Below are positions 23,523-28,673 of a stretch of 28,673 bases of DNA, piece after piece. The notes beneath the pieces were generated by a model that saw nothing but the letters and a program-made list of their open reading frames with translations, did not search any database and had not been told where the DNA came from. This DNA comes from CALRBF01 sp964646465. Lineage in GTDB: Bacteria > Patescibacteriota > Minisyncoccia > SW-4-49-11. A program made the translations under genes and the position numbers. The stretch is taken from contig CAZYEN010000022.1 in the NCBI GenBank assembly GCA_964646465.1, forward strand, positions 1 through 28,673. The letters run 5' to 3'. Positions within the stretch are counted from its first letter, which is position 1, and each line of letters starts with the position of its first letter.

Positions 23523-23999
23523 CTAAATTTTTAATATATGATCCATAGTGTCCATGATTCTTTCCTTCCCATCTTCTCTTAGTATATACTGCTCTAAAAT
23601 ACTTGCTATATCCTCAGGATTTTCTTCTCCAAGTGGAATTCTAGCATATCTCATTAAACCTTCAGTAAGATAAATTGATATAAATCTAACATCTTCTCTT
23701 ATGAATATTCCAAATGAATCTATGTCTTGATATCTAAATGTAGTTTTTTGATCTAGATTGATTCCGTTTTTAGTAATTTCAACAACAATCTGTTTTGGAT
23801 CTTTACTAGAGATCAATAATGTTACTATAAATAGCAATACAAACAGCACAAAAGTAATAGGAGACTGTGTTATTATAGCATATATAAGCAATAATACAAA
23901 TATAATAGAGAACATAACATACCATGTAGGAGATTTATGGTATTTGTCGAATTCTAGTGCTTGATAGCTATAAATTATATTAGATTGATTTTTAAGCAT
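23523..23999 (-). CDS. Two-TM membrane protein with PH-like domain
   Basis: A 158-aa protein beginning with a conserved-looking YSYQALEFDKYHKSPTWY segment, followed by two closely spaced TM helices (27-44 and 47-64) and a cytoplasmic beta-rich domain (VVEITKNGINL, FRYQDIDSFGIF, RFISIYLTEG, ARIPLGEENPEDIASIL) ending in an amphipathic helix. The layout matches small membrane proteins with a PH-like tail that recur in Patescibacteria; no function is known to me. It ends TAG one base before tRNA-Arg, so both and recG are likely one transcript. A strong extended -10 promoter lies 32 bases upstream of its ATG. Confidence 0.75.
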   Translation of the reverse strand: MLKNQSNIIYSYQALEFDKYHKSPTWYVMFSIIFVLLLIYAIITQSPITFVLFVLLFIVTLLISSKDPKQIVVEITKNGINLDQKTTFRYQDIDSFGIFIREDVRFISIYLTEGLMRYARIPLGEENPEDIASILEQYILREDGKERIMDTMDHILKI

Positions 24000-24030
24000 A
24001 GTTTTTAATCTATATTTTTATATTGAATTT

Positions 24031-24041
24031 ATTATATCATA
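24031..24041 (-). promoter_or_regulatory. Extended -10 promoter of membrane protein/tRNA-Arg/recG
   Basis: Minus-strand TATGATATAAT, identical to the gltX element. There is no convincing -35. Predicted start is near 24024, about 25 bases before the ATG. Confidence 0.55.
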
Positions 24042-24064
24042 TTATATATAAAACATAAAATATA

Positions 24065-24757
24065 CTATTTTTTATGTCGTTCTCTCCAATCCTCAATGGC
24101 TTTATGGTTGCCAGATAGTAAAATTTCTGGTACTATCCACTCAGAAGGAGCATCCTTATTAGAAATATTAGGATCTCGAGGTTTAAATACGGACGGCCTA
24201 GAGTATTGAGGATATTCTTGGCTTTCTGTATTAGTCCACGATTCTTGTGTAAGAGATTCTTTATTACCTAGCACACTTGGAATATGCCTTGCAATTGCAT
24301 CTAACATCACCAATGCAGGTAATTCTCCTCCTGTTAATACAAATTGACCTATAGATATAGACTCATCGCATAAATATTCTTCTACTCTAGCATCTATCCC
24401 TTCGTATCTACCACAAATAAATATAATATGTTCAAAACTCTCTCCCAGTTGAATTGCTTTATCTTGATTAAATATATTAGCCCCAGCTTTAGTTAGAATG
24501 ATATGTTTTTTTGTATCAGGATGCCTTTTAATAATATTATTTAGAGCATTATAGATTGGCTCAATTTGTAATATCATTCCAGCACCACCACCAAAGGGGG
24601 TATCATCAACTTTGTGGTGCATATCCTTTGTATAGTCGCGTATATTATGGATTTCAATAGTTAGAGTCTTTTTTAAATTATTTGATCTACCTATTACTCC
24701 TGTATTGACATAAGACTCTATAATCTCTGGAAATATAGTCAATATATCAAATCTCAT
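24065..24757 (-). CDS. trmD: tRNA (guanine-N1)-methyltransferase
   Basis: TrmD uses SAM to make m1G37 in tRNAs with G36-G37, preventing frame slippage. The 230-aa SPOUT-knot protein starts MRFDILTIFPEII and has RDYTKDMHHKVDDTPFGGGAGM, then the trefoil knot residues FICGRYEGIDARV and SIGQFVLTGGELPALVMLDAIARHIP, and LTQESW near the C-terminal lid. All hallmark residues are present, and the length is slightly below the usual 240-250. It follows khpA by 7 bases. The usual rimM between them is missing, as are rpsP upstream and rplS downstream. Confidence 0.96.
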   Translation of the reverse strand: MRFDILTIFPEIIESYVNTGVIGRSNNLKKTLTIEIHNIRDYTKDMHHKVDDTPFGGGAGMILQIEPIYNALNNIIKRHPDTKKHIILTKAGANIFNQDKAIQLGESFEHIIFICGRYEGIDARVEEYLCDESISIGQFVLTGGELPALVMLDAIARHIPSVLGNKESLTQESWTNTESQEYPQYSRPSVFKPRDPNISNKDAPSEWIVPEILLSGNHKAIEDWRERHKK

Positions 24758-24764
24758 AATAAAG

Positions 24765-25088
24765 TTATATATCTAAATCATCTACAATTTTGTCCACATC
24801 TTCATAATTATTGATTGCAGACTCTTTTCTCACACCTTGTTCAGGTTCTAAAATCTTTAAATTGACCCTTGCATTATTACGTGCGCCCACTATTCTTAAT
24901 AAGGAACGAATTGCTTTAGCAGTTGAGCCAGATTTACCAATTACATAGCCCATATCATTAGGATTTACTTTTAGAGTGATTAAAACTCCCATTTCATCAA
25001 CAGTTCTTTCAATCAATACATCATTAGGGTTATCCACAATTGATTTTACAATATAGGATACAAATTCTTTATCAGTAAACTTTTCCAT
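24765..25088 (-). CDS. khpA: KhpA-like KH-domain RNA-binding protein
   Basis: A 107-aa protein with one KH domain: FVSYIVKSIVDNP, DVLIERTV, VLITLKVNPNDMGYVIGKSGSTAKAIRSLL with the GxxG loop GKSG at 51-54. This is the KhpA/YlqC family, which with KhpB/EloR binds many small RNAs and affects cell elongation and division in Gram-positives. Typical members have about 75-80 aa; this one has about 27 extra C-terminal residues ending in an acidic helix (YEDVDKIVDDLDI). It is the first gene of a two-gene operon with trmD. An extended -10 promoter lies about 53 bases upstream. Confidence 0.88.
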   Translation of the reverse strand: MEKFTDKEFVSYIVKSIVDNPNDVLIERTVDEMGVLITLKVNPNDMGYVIGKSGSTAKAIRSLLRIVGARNNARVNLKILEPEQGVRKESAINNYEDVDKIVDDLDI

Positions 25089-25140
25089 TTCTGTGTTTTT
25101 ATCTATTAATTAATCAAAGTAATAATACTCTGTAATATTT

Positions 25141-25170
25141 ATTATATCATAACTATAACATTCTTCACAA
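25141..25170 (-). promoter_or_regulatory. Promoter of khpA-trmD
   Basis: Minus-strand TTGTGA (25165-25170), an 18-base spacer, then TATGATATAAT (25141-25151, TATAAT at 25141-25146). The predicted leader is about 46 bases, A/T-rich, without a clear structure. Confidence 0.6.
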
Positions 25171-25180
25171 TAAATTGTAT

Positions 25181-25891
25181 TTAATGAGCTAAAACTAAAG
25201 CATTTATACTGGTAAAACCTTGCTTTCTTAGTGCTTTTGCTGCTTGTTGTATTGTGGATAAAGTTGTAGTAACATCATCTATTATAATAATATGCTGCTT
25301 ATGTTTAGTAGCTTTTTGATTGGCTTCAAATGCATCAGTTACATTTTGAATTCTAGTTTGCCTATCATCTATTTTCATTTGATGAGGTGTATCTTTAATT
25401 CTATGAAGTCCTGTATATATGGGTAGTTTTAGTTGGGACTGTAGGTATTGAGTTAATAATAAGGATTGATTATAACCTCGAAACCTTATACGATTTGAGT
25501 GTAGTGGAATGGGGCATAGTATGATATTCTCTCTGACTCTCAAGTTTTTACTCAAAGTCCTTAATATAATACTACCAAGCGGTTGGGCTAATTGAGGTAG
25601 ATTTTTATATTTTAGATAATGTATGCTTTTTTTTACAATATTATTCTTAAAATTAGTACAAGTCAATACACTTTCCAGGCAGCTTTCTTTAAGGGGTGTC
25701 TGTAAAATGGTATTTAATGTCGGTGCAAATATGGGTTGGGTGGAAATATTATTTTTGATCCACAAGCTGGGAGTATTAGGTATTTGTGCCAGACATATAC
25801 TACATAAATTCACAGTACTAATTGTTTGACAGACTATACATTGATTTGGTAAAAATAGATCTAATATGGTTTTATTTAAAAAATCTTGCAT
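25181..25891 (-). CDS. comF: ComF family protein
   Basis: A 236-aa ComFC-type protein needed for DNA uptake in naturally competent bacteria. The N-terminal zinc finger has four cysteines (18, 21, 30, 33: QCIVCQ and LCSICL). The phosphoribosyltransferase-like domain shows CPIPLHSNRIRFRGYNQS, with the usual R-x-RG-x-NQ, followed by DTPHQMKIDDRQTRIQN, and the PRPP-binding strand IIIIDDVTTTLSTI (Asp205, Asp206), where TTT-LS replaces the usual TTGAT. Length is normal for ComF. It is transcribed divergently from the type IV pilus operon, whose products would supply the DNA-capturing pilus. Overlapping promoters lie between. Confidence 0.9.
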   Translation of the reverse strand: MQDFLNKTILDLFLPNQCIVCQTISTVNLCSICLAQIPNTPSLWIKNNISTQPIFAPTLNTILQTPLKESCLESVLTCTNFKNNIVKKSIHYLKYKNLPQLAQPLGSIILRTLSKNLRVRENIILCPIPLHSNRIRFRGYNQSLLLTQYLQSQLKLPIYTGLHRIKDTPHQMKIDDRQTRIQNVTDAFEANQKATKHKQHIIIIDDVTTTLSTIQQAAKALRKQGFTSINALVLAH

Positions 25892-25914
25892 AAATTTTTA
25901 TTTTGTAGTATAAT
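25886..25914 (+). promoter_or_regulatory. Promoter of the pilMNO-pilB operon
   Basis: TTGCAT (25886-25891, which contains the comF start codon in reverse), a 17-base spacer, and TATAAT (25909-25914). The predicted start near 25921 gives a 29-base leader. Confidence 0.65.
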
Positions 25915-25921
25915 TAGATAT

Positions 25922-25950
25922 ATTATAGAATATAAATAAAAACAATACAA
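25922..25950 (-). promoter_or_regulatory. Promoter of comF
   Basis: Minus-strand TTGTAT (25945-25950, touching the first base of pilM), a 17-base spacer, and TATAAT (25922-25927). Predicted start is near 25915. The footprint overlaps that of the pilM promoter. Confidence 0.6.
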
Positions 25951-27017
25951 TGTTTACATTGGGGCAAAAAAAATCTTTTGGGATAGATATTGGAACTCAA
26001 ACTATAAAAATAGTAGAACTTAGTCATATTAATAATAAGTTTTCTATAGGAAATTACAGTATATGGGACGACGACATAGATAGTGTCATACAACAAAAAA
26101 ATAGTGATGTTTCTTTGTCGTCTAAAGAAATTACTAGTATAATTAAGGTTATGATTGAAAAATCTGGTATGAATATATCAGAAGCTTATATAGCGTTGCC
26201 ATCATACTTAGCTCTGTTTGCAGTTATACAGGTGCCAGTACTGGAAGAGAAGGAGTTTTTAACAGCAGTTCCTTTAGAAGCTAAAAAACATATTCCAGTA
26301 CCTCTAAACAATGTTCAGTTAGACTGGATTAATTTGGGTAAAAATAGTCTGAAAAATCAATATGACGTCTTAATAATGGCAATACCAAATACTATTGTTG
26401 ATAAGTATATAGAAGTAAGTAAAGCTTTAGGTATTAAGATTAAGGGTTTTGAATTAGACTGTTTCTCCACTTTAAGATCAATTAATTTGCCAAGAGAACA
26501 GGTCTGTGTTATTGACTTAGGTGCTAGAAATAGCACGGTTATGATAGTTAGTGCAGATAAAAAACTACAGACAATACAGTCATTTGACTTTGGAGGTAAT
26601 CATATTACAGAAGCAATAGCACAGCATAAGGGATGTTCTGTTCTGGAAGCAGAGAATTTGAAGAAGCAAAATGGTGTTGATGGTCCTGATTCTCAGATTA
26701 CAGATCTTATTAAATCAAAAATTAGTGCTTTTGTCTCAAATGATATTATTCGTTTATTAAGAGTTGTGGATGAAACTATGGAGATAAAGATTAATAATTT
26801 TGTTATATTAGGTGGGGCATCTAAAATGTCTGCTATTAGAGATTATATAGAATTTGTTTTGAAGAATCAGTTGAATAATGACAAAATTAATTTATCTAAA
26901 GCTATTTCTATATCTGGGCTTTCTGTGAAAGGAGTGAAGAATCAAGATAGGGTGTTAGATATCTGGCAAGACTTAATATTATCAGTAGGAGTAGCCTTAA
27001 AAAACTATATAGAATAA
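25950..27017 (+). CDS. pilM: Type IV pilus assembly ATPase-like protein PilM
   Basis: An actin/FtsA-fold cytoplasmic protein that binds the PilN N-terminus and links the pilus platform to the motor. The 355 aa show the phosphate-1 motif FGIDIGTQTIKIVEL (10-24), AYIALPSYLALFAVIQVP, the second phosphate motif VIDLGARNSTVMIV, and the adenosine motif FVILGGASKM. Acidic/basic spacing is typical of PilM. The ATG lies 29 bases after the predicted transcription start, without a Shine-Dalgarno. It is the first gene of the pilMNO-orf-pilB operon; pilN starts 3 bases later. Confidence 0.93.
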   Translation: MFTLGQKKSFGIDIGTQTIKIVELSHINNKFSIGNYSIWDDDIDSVIQQKNSDVSLSSKEITSIIKVMIEKSGMNISEAYIALPSYLALFAVIQVPVLEEKEFLTAVPLEAKKHIPVPLNNVQLDWINLGKNSLKNQYDVLIMAIPNTIVDKYIEVSKALGIKIKGFELDCFSTLRSINLPREQVCVIDLGARNSTVMIVSADKKLQTIQSFDFGGNHITEAIAQHKGCSVLEAENLKKQNGVDGPDSQITDLIKSKISAFVSNDIIRLLRVVDETMEIKINNFVILGGASKMSAIRDYIEFVLKNQLNNDKINLSKAISISGLSVKGVKNQDRVLDIWQDLILSVGVALKNYIE

Positions 27018-27020
27018 AAT

Positions 27021-27551
27021 ATGGATAGTATTAAATTTGTTCCGCAAAGTCAAAAAAATCTTGAGCAATTGGAAGAGTATAAGACTAAAAAAAATGGTAA
27101 TAGTTTAATTTATATATTAGTAAGTTTATTTGTAGTATATTCTATTGTAATTTTTGGTGTTTATTGGTTTTTTGTGGTTAGAGAGCAAAATAGAGTAGAT
27201 AAAGCCATACAAGATTTAGATTCTGTTAACAGTCAATATTACATAAATGATGATTTAGAACAAGGATTGTTTAATATTATGGATTTAATAGATAAGTATT
27301 ATAACCCTGCTATTGCTATTAAAGAAATAGAGTCAGCCTATGTTCCTGGAGCTATAGTTACTAGTTTTACTTATAGTAAAACTAGTAAAATAATTAATAT
27401 AGCAATGGTAGTACCATCTCTTAATGATGTTACATCTCAGATAGATAGGTTTAATCAGCTGGAGTCTGTTACTATATCTGACTATTCATTACTTAGTGCA
27501 GATAATGAAGGGACTGGATTTTCATTTGGAGTAGAAATAGTATTAAAATAA
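27021..27551 (+). CDS. pilN: PilN-like type IV pilus assembly protein
   Basis: A 176-aa bitopic protein: a short cytoplasmic tail (1-27) starting MDSIKFVPQS, a TM helix at 29-52, then a coiled segment (53-75) and an external ferredoxin-like domain with strands VTSFTYSKTSKIINIAMVV and FSFGVEIVLK. The tail would dock into PilM; the canonical NLLP motif is reduced to KFVP. The placement between pilM and a PilO-like gene makes the assignment firm despite low similarity. Start codon 3 bases after pilM, and 4 bases separate it from pilO. Confidence 0.82.
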   Translation: MDSIKFVPQSQKNLEQLEEYKTKKNGNSLIYILVSLFVVYSIVIFGVYWFFVVREQNRVDKAIQDLDSVNSQYYINDDLEQGLFNIMDLIDKYYNPAIAIKEIESAYVPGAIVTSFTYSKTSKIINIAMVVPSLNDVTSQIDRFNQLESVTISDYSLLSADNEGTGFSFGVEIVLK

Positions 27552-27555
27552 ATAT

Positions 27556-28143
27556 ATGTCAAATGCAATAAAATTCTTATTATTAACTATTTTTATAGTA
27601 GCTATTTGGTCAGTTAACTTATTTTTATTGCCTAAAGTATCTAATGAGACTAAAAATATTAATATTGCCAAAAGAGAGCTTTCAGTTAAACAATCCTTTA
27701 ACGATAGTTTCCCTGTTAATCTCTCTACATCAGCTAATGAGTTTGTGCTTAAAAGATTCGATAAAAATCAATTAGTTAATAATATAGATAGCTTAGCTCA
27801 AAAATCTGGTATTAGTATATCTACTTTAGATATTCAGATAAATAATCCAAGTAGATTGGTTGAAAACTCAGATTCTGATAGTGAATTAATGGATGAAGAT
27901 CTATCCTTATCACAAACTAATGTTATTACTACTAAAACTAATACTCTTAAGAGTATTAGTTTAAATATTAATATTAAGGGCAATAAAATTTCGGTAGATT
28001 CATTTTTATCAGAATTAGTAAATTCTAGGCAGTATATTGATATTCAAAGTATTAATTTTTCCTATAGTTTAGATTCTGATTCTATAGCATCTCAAGTAGT
28101 AGAATCTACAATAGTAGCAACAATATATTATGTAAATTTATGA
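27556..28143 (+). CDS. pilO: PilO-like type IV pilus assembly protein
   Basis: A 195-aa bitopic protein with a TM helix at about 5-25, a helical/coiled stretch to about residue 100 and a PilO-type external domain (SISLNINIKGNKISVDSFLSEL in outline, then RQYIDIQSINFSYS), ending in a strand IVATIYYVNL. PilO pairs with PilN to form the alignment ring. An acidic, serine-rich loop (108-122, SDSDSELMDEDLSLS) is a local feature. Its TGA stop overlaps the next ATG (ATGA, 28140-28143). Confidence 0.8.
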   Translation: MSNAIKFLLLTIFIVAIWSVNLFLLPKVSNETKNINIAKRELSVKQSFNDSFPVNLSTSANEFVLKRFDKNQLVNNIDSLAQKSGISISTLDIQINNPSRLVENSDSDSELMDEDLSLSQTNVITTKTNTLKSISLNINIKGNKISVDSFLSELVNSRQYIDIQSINFSYSLDSDSIASQVVESTIVATIYYVNL

Positions 28144-28313
28144 AAAAAAATTATAAAACTAAAATAATTAATACATCGTTAATCATTATAATATTTAGTA
28201 TAATTTCTATATTATACTTTGGTTATGAGATTGTTAAACCAATTTTAGACTTTATTAATACAAATACAGAAATAATAGATTATATTAGTGTAATTAATAA
28301 TTTTTTTAAGTAA
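28140..28313 (+). CDS. 57-aa membrane protein inside the pilus operon
   Basis: A small gene coupled to pilO by an ATGA overlap and ending 11 bases before pilB. The 57-aa product has a basic start (MKKNYKTKII), one TM helix (about 11-28) and an external helix of about 28 residues ending VINNFFK. In classical loci the lipoprotein gene pilP follows pilO, but this protein has no lipobox and no pilP-like domain. It is too short for a minor pilin. It may be a reduced pilus accessory protein. I do not recognise a family. Confidence 0.7.
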   Translation: MKKNYKTKIINTSLIIIIFSIISILYFGYEIVKPILDFINTNTEIIDYISVINNFFK

Positions 28314-28324
28314 ATTTGTAAAAT

Positions 28325-28673
28325 ATGCAATTTGATTTGAAAAAAACATTTGAGGCTCTAAAAATAGAATTTCCAGAAAAGTTCAAAAATATAGGTAATT
28401 TTGAGGCTTTATCAGAGGAATATATTAAATCATTTCTAGCAAGTAGTTTTACAGAAAGGCAGCTTATAAAAGTGAACGCTGAATTACTAGGTTTAAGTTA
28501 TATTGATTTGTCAGAATACACTGTCGATAAAGAACTTTATGATTTATTCCCTGTAACAATAATGAGAAGATATTTATTATTACCTTTTGCGAATGATAAT
28601 AATGTGGTATCGATTGCTATTGCAGATCCTAATAACTATAACGCAATACAGGCTTTAAAATTTATTTTTCAAG
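28325..28673 (+). CDS. pilB: Type IV pilus extension ATPase PilB/GspE, N-terminal part (cut by window end)
   Basis: The first 116 codons of an open frame running out of the window. They encode the MshEN/T2SSE N-terminal domain: LAELLG-like AELLGLSYIDLSEY, then LFPVTIMRRYLLLPF and VVSIAIADPNNYNAIQALKF, the standard pattern of PilB/GspE proteins, which in the MshE branch can bind c-di-GMP. The ATPase domain is not visible. Its place after pilMNO supports PilB. No Shine-Dalgarno is seen before the ATG. Confidence 0.88.
   Translation, partial: MQFDLKKTFEALKIEFPEKFKNIGNFEALSEEYIKSFLASSFTERQLIKVNAELLGLSYIDLSEYTVDKELYDLFPVTIMRRYLLLPFANDNNVVSIAIADPNNYNAIQALKFIFQ

Noticed and set aside
1..28673. UGA recoding as in Gracilibacteria/Absconditabacteria
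   Set aside because: UGA ends several intact genes at their family-typical length (3683, 21297, 28143), and tryptophans in conserved motifs use TGG.
1..28673. CRISPR array, transposon, integron attC sites or prophage
   Set aside because: No regularly spaced repeats, transposase, integrase, Cas or phage structural genes were seen. The three-unit island resembles a cassette array in layout, but no attC-like repeats were found between units.

Overview
The window looks like a chromosomal segment of a Patescibacteria (Candidate Phyla Radiation) bacterium. The support is: base composition near 28-32% G+C over most of its length; few Shine-Dalgarno sequences; several protein types common in that group (DUF4012 protein, a two-TM PH-like membrane protein next to a tRNA, a GDGVTHLARKA-domain membrane protein, a compact pilMNO-pilB locus, coiled-coil murein hydrolases); and ordinary UGA stops. 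UGA ends the genes at 3683, 21297 and 28143, and RF1 is present, so the UGA-recoding Gracilibacteria/Absconditabacteria are unlikely. I cannot name the class.

Layout. 1-6030: a same-strand run with the C-terminus of a DUF11-like surface protein, tgt, an alpha/beta hydrolase, a PolB-type 3'-5' exonuclease, a GT2 glycosyltransferase and gltX. 6071-10232: cell-wall and division genes. An M23 endopeptidase and a lytic transglycosylase, both on PcsB/EnvC-like coiled coils, flank a DivIC/FtsB-like protein, tRNA-Gln, a 40-aa membrane ORF and rplY. 10317-13000 (minus strand): rpmE-prfA-prmC followed by a membrane protein with an unusually perfect ribosome-binding site. 13136-21297: an envelope polysaccharide locus (Wzz-like, Wzy/ligase-like, two GT4 enzymes, DUF4012). 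It is interrupted at 16338-18731 by three genes for exported proteins, each with its own strong promoter and a hairpin terminator; the second and third are far more G+C-rich than the surroundings. 21307-25891 (minus strand): comF; khpA-trmD; and a membrane protein, tRNA-Arg and recG packed head to tail. 25950-28673: the type IV pilus operon pilM-pilN-pilO-(57-aa ORF)-pilB, cut by the window end and divergent from comF.

The most unusual part is the 16.3-18.7 kb island. Its first gene is split by a -1 frame change, with a T_TTA_AAT slippery heptamer in the right register. Its second encodes a G+C-rich secreted protein I do not recognise. Its third looks like a signal-peptide-bearing beta-barrel ending in phenylalanine, unexpected in a lineage thought to lack an outer membrane. 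Elsewhere, TGT has lost all three zinc cysteines, tRNA-Arg carries a GCG anticodon in place of the near-universal bacterial ACG, and several promoters share an extended -10 motif, TATGNTATAAT. Together the genes deal with envelope building (polysaccharide, peptidoglycan remodelling, pili), DNA uptake (pilus plus ComF) and translation.
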